Below are positions 1 through 6,735 of a DNA stretch of 11,477 nt, one piece after another (within the stretch, counting starts at the first letter, position 1; every line of letters begins with the position of its first letter). Origin of the DNA: an uncultured Collinsella sp. (GTDB lineage: Bacteria > Actinomycetota > Coriobacteriia > Coriobacteriales > Coriobacteriaceae). A program made the position numbers and the translations under genes. The notes under the pieces are model-generated. The model was given only the letters and a program-made list of their open reading frames with translations, did no database searches and had not been told where the DNA came from. The stretch lies in the NCBI GenBank assembly GCA_902490325.1, contig CABUDJ010000068.1, forward strand, positions 1 through 11,477, written 5' to 3'.

Positions 1-11
1 CTTGAACTGAG

Positions 12-43
12 AAGGGGGAGGCCTCGCGGCCTCCCCCTTTTTT
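12..43 (+). terminator. Intrinsic terminator of an upstream gene
   Basis: A perfect 12-bp stem (12-23 with 28-39) closes on a TCGC tetraloop and runs into six T residues at 38-43. This is a textbook Rho-independent terminator for a plus-strand gene lying left of the window. In many actinobacteria that neighbour of coaE is polA or rpsA, but nothing of it is visible here. It isolates the coaE group from upstream transcription. Confidence 0.93.
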
Positions 44-110
44 GCGTTGTATATACGTTGTACTTTGGGACCTAGCTCCCCCGTATGTGCTCTTACTGTT
101 TGGCTGTATT

Positions 111-141
111 TTGAGTCTATCTAGTGTATTTGAGCGATAAT
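111..141 (+). promoter_or_regulatory. Possible promoter of coaE
   Basis: TTGAGT (111-116) and GATAAT (136-141) resemble -35 and -10 hexamers, but the spacer is 19 bp, longer than ideal. It sits between the upstream terminator and the coaE ribosome binding site, where a promoter is needed. The region 44-110 shows only a short direct repeat (CGTTGTA at 45-51 and 56-62) and no gene. Confidence 0.3.
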
Positions 142-169
142 TACTCGCATTGGCGTTAGGGAGGGCTTG

Positions 170-811
170 ATGTTTACCGTATTTGTCTTGGGCAATATTG
201 CTTCGGGTAAGTCAACTGCCTGCCGCTATTTCGAATCTCGTGGCGCTATGCTTATCGATCTGGATGAGCTTGCAAAATCGCTGTATGTGCCGGGCTCTGA
301 TATCGTCAATACACTCGCGGATGAATTCGGTTGGGACATTTTGGATGAGGAAGGCGGCATTCGCCGCGGCATCCTCGCTTCTCGAGCTTTCGCTTCTCCT
401 GATTCGGTCGCACGTCTCAATGACATCGTGCATCCCATTCTGATTGAACAGCTTTCGCTTAGGATTCTCGATCCGGTTTGTTGTACGGTTTCATCTCCCC
501 GTTATCCTTTTGCGGTGGTCGAGGTTTCTGCTCCGACTGGTTTTGAGGATGCATTTGGCTTGGCTGATGAAATTTTGGTCATCAGCGCCCCTTTGTCAGT
601 TCGTCGCGAGCGCGCTATTCAACGTGGCATGGAGCCATCTGATTTTGATGCCCGTTCTGCTTGCCAGCCCGAAGAGTCTGCGCTGTGCAATCTCGCTACA
701 ACTGTGATTGACAATGCGGCAGACGATAACTCGCTCTTTGAACAACTGGACGCATGGCTTTCGCGCCATGGGTTCGGGGATGTAGCGGATAAGGAGGAGG
801 CCGATGCCTAA
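170..811 (+). CDS. coaE: Dephospho-CoA kinase
   Basis: This cytoplasmic P-loop kinase catalyses the last step of coenzyme A synthesis, phosphorylating the ribose 3'-OH of dephospho-CoA with ATP. Seen in the 213-residue product: the Walker A loop GNIASGKST (8-16), the acidic substrate motif LIDLDELA (28-35), LNDIVHP (83-89), the arginine-rich lid RRERAIQRG (145-153) and the RSACQ segment (162-166). All fall in CoaE order, and the length is normal for the family (about 200). It is a divergent member: the usual PLLFE segment reads SAPTGFED (120-127). A TTG at 167 would add one residue, but ATG 170 is preferred because GGAGG (160-164) then lies 5 nt upstream. Its last 8 nt overlap the next gene, so the two are probably co-transcribed and coupled. 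coaE next to uvrB is a recurrent actinobacterial arrangement. Confidence 0.9.
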   Translation: MFTVFVLGNIASGKSTACRYFESRGAMLIDLDELAKSLYVPGSDIVNTLADEFGWDILDEEGGIRRGILASRAFASPDSVARLNDIVHPILIEQLSLRILDPVCCTVSSPRYPFAVVEVSAPTGFEDAFGLADEILVISAPLSVRRERAIQRGMEPSDFDARSACQPEESALCNLATTVIDNAADDNSLFEQLDAWLSRHGFGDVADKEEADA

Positions 812-1385
812 GACACGTTTCCTTACGTGGTATCGCCTTATACCGCTGGCTGCCGTTTTTGCCTTCGGCCTTATCTCATTCGTTTACTCATATGCTCCTG
901 CCGCTTTCTTTAAGCCGCTGTATCCGATTGACTACGAGGCGTATGTAAAGCAATCCAGTATTTCGCATAATCTGGATCCGTATCTGGTGTGCGCTGTCAT
1001 TAAGTCTGAATCGAATTGGGATCCCGAGGCCGAGTCGAATCAGGGTGCTCAGGGATTGATGCAGCTGATGCCCGAGACTGCCCAGGATATGATCGCCAAG
1101 GGCCTTGTCGACGGTGGCGAGTATTCGGCCGACAACCTTAACGATCCGGCTACGAATATCGAGTTTGGCTGTGCGTATCTTTCGTATCTTCTAGCGTATT
1201 TTAACGGGTCGACTGACAGTGCCATTGCCGCCTATAACGCCGGCATGGGCAATGTCGACGGATGGGCGCAGCAGAGTACGTCGCTTCATAATGCAATCAC
1301 CTTTCCCGAGACGCAGGCGTATCTGATTCGTGTCAATAATGCCTGGGTTCGCTACAAAACCCTCTATCCCGATCGGTTCGTATAG
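804..1385 (+). CDS. Membrane-anchored lytic transglycosylase (SLT domain)
   Basis: A 193-residue murein-cleaving enzyme of the soluble-lytic-transglycosylase (lysozyme-like, GH23) fold. Residues about 11-35 form a hydrophobic segment after a basic N-terminus (KTRFLTWYR), reading as a signal anchor that puts the catalytic part outside the membrane. The SLT domain spans about 45-185: IKSESNW with the probable catalytic Glu69, GAQGLMQLMP (81-90), FGCAYLSYLL (121-130), IAAYNAGMGNV (141-151) and ETQAYLIRV (169-177). There is no LysM or other wall-binding domain, so it is a minimal version. The start is fixed by a very strong AAGGAGGAGG (791-800) lying inside the coaE coding end; the ATG overlaps the coaE stop region by 8 nt. 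Family assignment is firm. The physiological role (wall remodelling, secretion, spacing of envelope machinery) cannot be read from sequence. Confidence 0.92.
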   Translation: MPKTRFLTWYRLIPLAAVFAFGLISFVYSYAPAAFFKPLYPIDYEAYVKQSSISHNLDPYLVCAVIKSESNWDPEAESNQGAQGLMQLMPETAQDMIAKGLVDGGEYSADNLNDPATNIEFGCAYLSYLLAYFNGSTDSAIAAYNAGMGNVDGWAQQSTSLHNAITFPETQAYLIRVNNAWVRYKTLYPDRFV

Positions 1386-1405
1386 GACTATGCCTGCCGC
1401 CTGCG

Positions 1406-1411
1406 TATACT
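1406..1411 (+). promoter_or_regulatory. Possible -10 element before uvrB
   Basis: TATACT lies in the 51-nt gap between the transglycosylase stop and uvrB. The best -35 at 17 bp, TAGGAC (1383-1388), is poor. It may give uvrB its own transcript on top of read-through from coaE. No LexA-type CGAAC-N4-GTTCG box is present in the gap. Confidence 0.25.
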
Positions 1412-1436
1412 GCAGATATATGAGTTAGGAGTATCC

Positions 1437-3677
1437 ATGGCGGAATTTGAAGTAGAACGCGTTGGTGGTGAACTTAAGCGCTTTGGCGTTGAAGGCTCTG
1501 GCGTGCCGTTTAAGGTCGTGTCTCCCTATGACCCTGCAGGCTCTCAGCCTAAAGCCATTGAGTCGCTTGTGCAGGGTGTGAGGGACGGAGACCGCTATCA
1601 GGTTTTGCTGGGCGTGACTGGTTCGGGCAAGACCTTCACGATGGCAAAGACTATTGAGGCCCTGGGAAAGCCGACGCTGGTCATGGCTCCGAATAAAACG
1701 CTCGCCGCTCAGCTTGCGAGCGAGCTCAAAGAGTTCTTTCCCAACAACGCTGTGGTCTACTTCGTCTCGTACTACGACTACTATCAGCCCGAGGCGTATG
1801 TGCCGCAAAGCGATACATATATCGAGAAAGACTCCTCGATTAACGAAGAGGTTGAGATGCTGCGACATCAGGCGACCGCATCGCTGCTCTCTCGACGCGA
1901 TGTGATCGTTGTCGCATCGGTCTCGTGTATCTATGGCATTGGCTCTCCTGAGGACTATGCAGGTCTGGCTCCAAACGTCGACAAGAAGGTGCCGCTCGAG
2001 CGCGATGACTTTATCCATGCACTTATCGACATTCAATATGATCGCAATGACTATGACCTGGCACGCGGCACGTTCCGCGTGCGCGGCGATGTTGTCGACG
2101 TGTATCCGCCTTATGCCGAGCATCCGTTGCGGTTTGAGTTCTTTGGCGACGAGGTCGAGCTGATTGCCGAGATCGATGAGGTCACCGGTGAGATGCTTCG
2201 TGAGTACGAGGCCATCCCTGTATGGCCGGCATCGCACTACGTGACCGAGAAGCCGAAGGTCAAGGCGGCTCTGAAATCGATCAGCGAAGAGTGCGAGAAG
2301 CGCGTGGCGGAGCTCAAGGCGACCGACAAGTTGCTCGAGGCGCAGCGTCTGCAGCAGCGCACCGATTATGATCTTGAGATGCTCGAGACGATGGGCTTTT
2401 GCAACGGCATCGAGAACTACTCGCGTCATCTGGACGGTCGCAAGCCGGGTGAGCCGCCGTTTACCCTAATCGATTACTTTCCCAAGGATATGCTCTGCAT
2501 CATCGATGAGAGCCATGTGACGGTGCCGCAGATTCGCGGCATGCACGAAGGTGACCGCTCGCGTAAGGTGACGCTGGTGGAACACGGTTTTCGCCTGCCC
2601 TCGGCGCTCGATAACCGCCCGCTTCGTTTCGATGAGTTTGAGGCAAGGATACCCCAGTTTATCTATGTTTCGGCCACGCCGGGCGACTACGAGCTGCGGG
2701 TGAGCCAAAACGATGTGGAGCAGATTATTCGTCCGACTGGCCTGCTCGACCCCAAGATTGACGTGCGTCCAGTTCGCGGCCAGATTGACGATCTTGAGGA
2801 CGAGATTCGCGAGCGCGTTGCCCGCAAGGAGCGCGTGCTGGTGACCACGTTGACCAAGCGCATGGCCGAGGACCTGACCGACCATCTGCTCGACGCAGGC
2901 ATTAAGGTCAATTACATGCACTCTGATACGGCGACAATGGACCGTGTCGAGATCCTGCGAACGCTGCGCGAGGGCAAGATCGATGTTCTCGTTGGCATCA
3001 ACCTGCTTCGCGAGGGCTTGGATCTCCCCGAGGTCTCACTGGTGGCAATTCTCGATGCCGATAAGGAAGGCTTCTTGCGCAACCGCCGTTCGCTGATTCA
3101 GACGATTGGCCGTGCGGCCCGTAACGCCGATGGTGAAGTCATCATGTATGCAGACGTTGTGACCGATTCGATGAAAGAGGCCATCGAGGAGACGCAGCGC
3201 CGTCGCGAGATTCAGATGGCATATAACGAAGAACATGGCATTGTGCCCAAGACAGTGCGCAAGGCCATCAACGACATCTCAAGTTTTATTGCCGAGGCCG
3301 AAAAAACTGTGGGCTCCAAGGGACGCTCGAAGGGCGACTCTCTTGGCCATGGCGCATTCTATACGCCCGATGAGTCGGGCGAGGGCGGTGTGCCGGAAAC
3401 GGTGGCGCCCGAGCAGACACTTGCGGAGCAGTTGGAAGAACTGCCGCATGACGAGCTTGTGCGGATCGTCGAAACCATGGAAGAGGATATGCGTAACGCT
3501 TCTGCCGCTATGGACTTTGAGGAGGCGGCGCGCCTGCGCGATGCCGTCGTTCAGATTCGGGCGATGCTCGAGGGTGCGTCTGAGGACGAGACGATCGAGC
3601 GCTTACGCTCGCAGGCCCGCAAGGGTTCCACGTTCGCATCGGGCAGAAAACGCCAGGGTGCACGGTTTAAGAAATAG
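1437..3677 (+). CDS. uvrB: UvrB, excinuclease ABC subunit B
   Basis: UvrB is the damage-verifying, helicase-like subunit of nucleotide excision repair. It is loaded by UvrA and then recruits UvrC for incision. In the 746-residue product: Walker A GVTGSGKT (59-66); the aromatic beta-hairpin region from YYDYYQPEAYVP (112-123) onward; Walker B/DESH (357-360); VSATPGDYE (411-419); LVGINLLREGLDLPEVSL (518-535); and motif VI QTIGRAARN (555-563). A C-terminal UVR domain covers about 671-710 (FEEAARLRD at 694-702), the UvrC contact region. The protein is longer than E. coli UvrB (673): about 24 extra residues precede the conserved FKVVSPYDPAGSQPKAI, and a Gly/Glu/Pro-rich linker at about 624-661 separates the core from the UVR domain. 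The start is set by AGGAG (1427-1431), 5 nt from the ATG. Confidence 0.98.
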   Translation: MAEFEVERVGGELKRFGVEGSGVPFKVVSPYDPAGSQPKAIESLVQGVRDGDRYQVLLGVTGSGKTFTMAKTIEALGKPTLVMAPNKTLAAQLASELKEFFPNNAVVYFVSYYDYYQPEAYVPQSDTYIEKDSSINEEVEMLRHQATASLLSRRDVIVVASVSCIYGIGSPEDYAGLAPNVDKKVPLERDDFIHALIDIQYDRNDYDLARGTFRVRGDVVDVYPPYAEHPLRFEFFGDEVELIAEIDEVTGEMLREYEAIPVWPASHYVTEKPKVKAALKSISEECEKRVAELKATDKLLEAQRLQQRTDYDLEMLETMGFCNGIENYSRHLDGRKPGEPPFTLIDYFPKDMLCIIDESHVTVPQIRGMHEGDRSRKVTLVEHGFRLPSALDNRPLRFDEFEARIPQFIYVSATPGDYELRVSQNDVEQIIRPTGLLDPKIDVRPVRGQIDDLEDEIRERVARKERVLVTTLTKRMAEDLTDHLLDAGIKVNYMHSDTATMDRVEILRTLREGKIDVLVGINLLREGLDLPEVSLVAILDADKEGFLRNRRSLIQTIGRAARNADGEVIMYADVVTDSMKEAIEETQRRREIQMAYNEEHGIVPKTVRKAINDISSFIAEAEKTVGSKGRSKGDSLGHGAFYTPDESGEGGVPETVAPEQTLAEQLEELPHDELVRIVETMEEDMRNASAAMDFEEAARLRDAVVQIRAMLEGASEDETIERLRSQARKGSTFASGRKRQGARFKK

Positions 3678-3680
3678 CGA

Positions 3681-3723
3681 ACAGGCCCCGAGTTCCCTGT
3701 GGAGCTCGGGGCCTGTGTCTTTT
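3681..3723 (+). terminator. Intrinsic terminator after uvrB
   Basis: The arms 3681-3696 and 3701-3716 form a 16-bp stem (12 perfect outer pairs, then one G-T wobble and three pairs) closed by CTGT, followed by GTCTTTT. It begins 4 nt after the uvrB stop. It lies between convergent genes; on the minus strand the tail is not U-rich, so it mainly serves uvrB. Confidence 0.93.
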
Positions 3724-3742
3724 GCGCGCTGGAATTCGTGCG

Positions 3743-5383
3743 TTAGAGGTCCGCGATCAGGGCTTCGGCACAACGGATGCCGTCGGTGGCCGCGCTCATG
3801 ATGCCGCCGGCATATCCAGCTCCCTCACCACAAGGGTAGAGGCCCGGGGTCGACACGGCATGGCACGTTCGGTCTCGGGTGACAGTGACCGGTGAGCTCG
3901 AACGAGTCTCCACGCCGGTAAGAACGGCATCGGGACGGTCGTAGCCTCGTAGCTTTTTTCCGAGTAGGGGAAGTCCCAGGCGGAGCGACTCGACGATATG
4001 CTGCGGCAGGGCTTCGTCAATTGTCGTCCAGGTCACACCGAGCGGATAGGTGGGCTTTACCTTTCCGGGCGCCTTGCTGGCGCGTCCTGCGAGGAAATCT
4101 CCGACGAGTTGTGCCGGTGCGTTCCAGTTGGAACCGCCCAGGCGATAGGCGGCCGCCTCGCAGGCGCGCTGGAGCTCGATGCCGGCGAGCGGGTCATCGT
4201 TGGGAAGGTCCTCAGGCGTGACATTAACGAGCAGGGCGGCGTTTGCGTTGCGTCCGTCGCGGGCATTGAGGCTGGCGCCGTTGACGCACAGGTGGCCCTG
4301 CTCGGAAGAGGCGGCGACAACCTGCCCGCCGGGGCACATGCAAAACGAGAACACGCTGCGGCCGTTGGGAAGATGGGCGACGAGCTTGTAGGGGGCTGCT
4401 CCGAGGGCAGGATGTCCCGCCAAGGCTCCATATTGGGCTCGGTCGATGTCGCGCTGCGGATGCTCGATGCGAACGCCCATGGCAAATGTCTTTTGTGCGA
4501 GGGCCACGTTGTGGTCCTTAAGGAGCTCAAAAATATCGCGAGCAGAATGCCCACAGGCGAGGATGAGGTGCTTTGTTTCGATTGGCTCGTAAGCGGCGTC
4601 TTGGGACGATTGGACATCGATACCGGTGATGGCGCCAGACGCGTCGGTGCGAATGTCGACGAGCTTCGTTCGATAACGGACGACACCTCCGAGCTGCTCG
4701 GTGCGCTGGGATATAGCGGTGACAACCTTGGGAAGGATGTCGGAGCCAATGTGCGGCTTGGCATCCCACAGAATATCGCGGGGCGCACCCGCCTCAACGA
4801 AGGTTTCGAGGATAAGGCGATGGGCGGGATTTTTTGTTCCCGTATTGAGCTTGCCGTCCGAGAAGGTCCCCGCGCCGCCCAGACCAAACTGAATATTGCT
4901 CTCGGGGTCGAGGATGCGCTCCTTTAGAAAGAGGCCGATCGCCTGCGAGCGGCGAAATGCCGGGTCGCCGCGCTCGATAAGCAAGGGCTTAAGACCTGCT
5001 TCGGCGAGCGTGAGCGCAGCGAAAAGGCCGGCGCATCCGGCGCCGACAACGACGGGGCGCTCTTTGGATGCGTCGGAAATGGGGGAGGGGAATGAAGGCT
5101 CATCGTCTTCTATCGCGCGTACGAGCGAGCGGTCACGTTCGGAAACGCTGTCGACCGCTTCTCGCTCGAGGTGGGGACTGGTCAGCTCAACACGAAAGCT
5201 CAGGATAAAATGGACGTCTCGTTTTTTGCGAGCGTCGATTGACTTGCGGTGGAGCTCGATGGACTTGATCTCGGAGTCTTTGCAACGTAGGACGCGCTTG
5301 GCGACTCGCTTGCCAACAATGAGGCAGGCATTTTCATCGCCGGCTTCATCGAGCGAAGCGTTGACTTGGGTGATTTCGATCAT
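3743..5383 (-). CDS. FAD-dependent dehydrogenase, COG2509 family
   Basis: A 546-residue predicted flavoprotein of the uncharacterised FAD-dependent dehydrogenase family (COG2509 type). An N-terminal domain of about 105 residues precedes the Rossmann FAD site VVGAGCAGLFAALTLAEAG (112-130), which ends in the ribose-binding Glu of LLIERG. Further family marks are QFGLGGAGTFSDGKLNTG (165-182), ACGHSARD (276-283), FCMCPGGQVV (347-356), GVETRSSSPV (490-499) and the C-terminal FAD motif CGEGAGYAGGIMSAATDG (518-535). There is no signal peptide, so it is probably cytoplasmic. The substrate is unknown. The frame is open to an ATG at 5506, but that would overlap the preceding gene and has no ribosome site. 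The ATG at 5383 has AAGGAG 6 nt upstream and begins MIEITQVN, as expected for the family. It converges on uvrB. Confidence 0.88.
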   Translation of the reverse strand: MIEITQVNASLDEAGDENACLIVGKRVAKRVLRCKDSEIKSIELHRKSIDARKKRDVHFILSFRVELTSPHLEREAVDSVSERDRSLVRAIEDDEPSFPSPISDASKERPVVVGAGCAGLFAALTLAEAGLKPLLIERGDPAFRRSQAIGLFLKERILDPESNIQFGLGGAGTFSDGKLNTGTKNPAHRLILETFVEAGAPRDILWDAKPHIGSDILPKVVTAISQRTEQLGGVVRYRTKLVDIRTDASGAITGIDVQSSQDAAYEPIETKHLILACGHSARDIFELLKDHNVALAQKTFAMGVRIEHPQRDIDRAQYGALAGHPALGAAPYKLVAHLPNGRSVFSFCMCPGGQVVAASSEQGHLCVNGASLNARDGRNANAALLVNVTPEDLPNDDPLAGIELQRACEAAAYRLGGSNWNAPAQLVGDFLAGRASKAPGKVKPTYPLGVTWTTIDEALPQHIVESLRLGLPLLGKKLRGYDRPDAVLTGVETRSSSPVTVTRDRTCHAVSTPGLYPCGEGAGYAGGIMSAATDGIRCAEALIADL

Positions 5384-5389
5384 CGAGGT

Positions 5390-5395
5390 CTCCTT
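5390..5395 (-). promoter_or_regulatory. Ribosome binding site fixing the COG2509 gene start
   Basis: On the minus strand AAGGAG precedes the ATG at 5383-5381 by 6 nt. It decides against the longer reading frame that starts at 5506. Confidence 0.85.
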
Positions 5396-5400
5396 AGAGG

Positions 5401-5433
5401 CAAGAAAGAGGCCGTCCGGTATCCCAGACGGCC
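5401..5433 (-). terminator. Hairpin between two flavoprotein genes: terminator or leader attenuator
   Basis: On the minus strand 5433-5424 pairs with 5419-5410 as a 10-bp GC-rich stem with a GATA tetraloop, followed by TCTTTCTTG. One position (5426/5417) is a G-U wobble in minus-strand RNA but an A-C mismatch in plus-strand RNA, so the structure is built for minus-strand transcripts. It lies 30 nt after the HI0933-family stop and 27 nt before the COG2509 start. The U tract is interrupted, so termination may be partial. Confidence 0.7.
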
Positions 5434-5447
5434 CGAATGCGTTTTTG

Positions 5448-5453
5448 ATTATA
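5448..5453 (-). promoter_or_regulatory. Consensus -10 hexamer without a clear -35
   Basis: A perfect TATAAT on the minus strand lies between the HI0933-family stop and the hairpin at 5433-5410. No good -35 is found 16-19 bp upstream, where the hexamers read AGCAGC to GCAAGC. If it is active, the transcript would begin just before the hairpin. Confidence 0.3.
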
Positions 5454-5463
5454 GACTGCGCGG

Positions 5464-6735
5464 CTACAGGCTGCTTGCAGCGCGAATGCCCGAGAGCCAT
5501 GCCCACGCAAGGTTAAAGCCTCCGCAATCGGCGTCGATGTCGAGCGCTTCGCCGCAGACGTAAAGCGGGGCGTCGACAACGCTGCGCGCGCGTAGACTGG
5601 GTGTTGAGATACTCTCGACAGATACGCCACCACGCGTGACCTGTGCCGAGCGCTCCTCGGCTGTTCCCTCAACGAGCAACTTAAAGTGCTTGAGGATCGA
5701 GACCAGGTGGATGACATCGTTGGAGCCTGGATGGCACTGCTCGAACGCCGTGCAGACGACGCGGGAGAGTTGCGGGGCGAGCATGCCGTCGAGCCAACGG
5801 GGATCGCGGGGCGAAAAGCCGCCGAGCAGCTCAACGCGCCGGTTGAGCATATCGAGCAGCTCGTCTTTGGAGAGGTCGGGGAAAACGTCGAGCAGGATCG
5901 TATCACCGCGCTGGATACGACGGGAGAGGTTGAAGACAGCGACGCCCGAGATGCCGAAGGCTCGAAACAGGACTTCACCGTCTTCGTGCCAGAGCTCATT
6001 ATGATTGCGGGCGAGCGTCAAGCGGGCGCGGACGCGCAGGCCGTCCAACGTCTTGAGTGCCGCCCGATCGCCGACGACCGTTGCCGATACGGGGCAGAGG
6101 ATGGGGCGCAGCGAAGTGAGGGGGAGGCTAAACGTATCGGCGATACCGGTGGGGTTGCCACCCGTGGCGATAATTACGGCATGTGCCTCCAGGGCCTCGT
6201 TCTTGCGAGGGACATCGGCGAGCGCTTTCCGAAGCGAGCGGAGCTCCGTTTTTCGGTCGTCGTGCTTTTTTGCCTTGAGCGCCCGCGCTGGACGGTCTAT
6301 TTGGAGTGTCCAGCCTTCGGAAGCTTTGTGCGCCGAGGCAACGTTGGCTCCGCAGATTAAGGTAATACCTAGGCGGTCGCAAACGTTGAGAAGCGCGTCG
6401 CGCACCGATTCGGCGCGAAGGGAGCGCGGGTATAGCCGGCCTTCCTCGGAGGTTGTCATGATGCCCAGCGAGGAGAAGAAACCCATAAGCTCTTGTTCGG
6501 GTTGGGGGCCCATGACAGATTCGACGAATGCGGGGTGGTTATACCGCTGAGGATCAATCGATTCGTTGGAGAGGTTGCAGCGGCCGTTACCGGTCGCAAG
6601 GAGCTTTAGGCCGCAGGCGACATCGCGCTCAACGATGCAGACGCTTTTGCCAGCACGTGCGGCCGTAATGGCGGCGGCGAGGCCTGAAGCCCCGCCGCCG
6701 ATTACCAGGACGTCATAGAAGGCGCTCGTGTTCAC
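5464..6735 (-). CDS. HI0933/BaiN-family NAD(P)/FAD-dependent oxidoreductase
   Basis: A 423-residue cytoplasmic flavoprotein of the HI0933-like family (COG2081). It shows an N-terminal FAD dinucleotide fold VLVIGGGASGLAAAITAARA (9-28) ending VERD (35-38), the family signature GLKLLATGNGRCNLSNE (42-58), EEGRLYPRS (97-105), VIIATGGNP (187-195), ILLDVFPDLS (280-289) and the C-terminal CGEALDIDADCGGFNLAWAW (394-413). Length is normal (about 400-420). Databases often label the family aminoacetone oxidase-like, or BaiN after a bile-acid reductase of Clostridium scindens; neither substrate can be claimed here. A Lys/Arg-rich stretch at about 150-180 looks like an insert. The start is GTG, directly abutting the mrp TAA; a weak GAGG (6741-6744) lies 5 nt upstream within the mrp coding end, implying translational coupling. 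No alternative start exists upstream, because the mrp stop is in the same frame. Confidence 0.9.
   Translation of the reverse strand: MNTSAFYDVLVIGGGASGLAAAITAARAGKSVCIVERDVACGLKLLATGNGRCNLSNESIDPQRYNHPAFVESVMGPQPEQELMGFFSSLGIMTTSEEGRLYPRSLRAESVRDALLNVCDRLGITLICGANVASAHKASEGWTLQIDRPARALKAKKHDDRKTELRSLRKALADVPRKNEALEAHAVIIATGGNPTGIADTFSLPLTSLRPILCPVSATVVGDRAALKTLDGLRVRARLTLARNHNELWHEDGEVLFRAFGISGVAVFNLSRRIQRGDTILLDVFPDLSKDELLDMLNRRVELLGGFSPRDPRWLDGMLAPQLSRVVCTAFEQCHPGSNDVIHLVSILKHFKLLVEGTAEERSAQVTRGGVSVESISTPSLRARSVVDAPLYVCGEALDIDADCGGFNLAWAWLSGIRAASSL

Noticed and set aside
45..62. Direct repeat CGTTGTA (45-51 and 56-62) around the palindrome GTATATAC
   Set aside because: It is short, has two copies only, and sits just behind a terminator; it is not enough for an operator or repeat element.
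134..148. Small dyad GCGA-N7-TCGC overlapping the possible coaE -10
   Set aside because: Four base pairs occur often by chance, and there is no conservation information.
1403..1420. CTGCAG with flanking TATA, considered as an E. coli-type SOS box before uvrB
   Set aside because: It lacks the CTG-N10-CAG spacing and is not the Gram-positive box; the flanks are not symmetric.
1425..2429. A 334-codon open frame on the minus strand opposite uvrB
   Set aside because: It lies wholly antisense to conserved uvrB codons; its composition (many Arg, His, Leu) is what GC-rich codon use yields on the opposite strand, and it has no recognisable domain.
3998..4927. A 309-codon open frame on the plus strand opposite the COG2509 gene
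   Set aside because: It is antisense to a well-conserved flavoprotein, with no ribosome site and no family motif.
5686..6360. A 224-codon plus-strand frame opposite the HI0933-family gene
   Set aside because: It is a shadow of the conserved minus-strand gene, without protein motifs.
5464..6735. Naming the HI0933-family gene baiN with a bile-acid role
   Set aside because: The family is broad and found in many bacteria with no bile-acid genes; no other bai genes are in the window.
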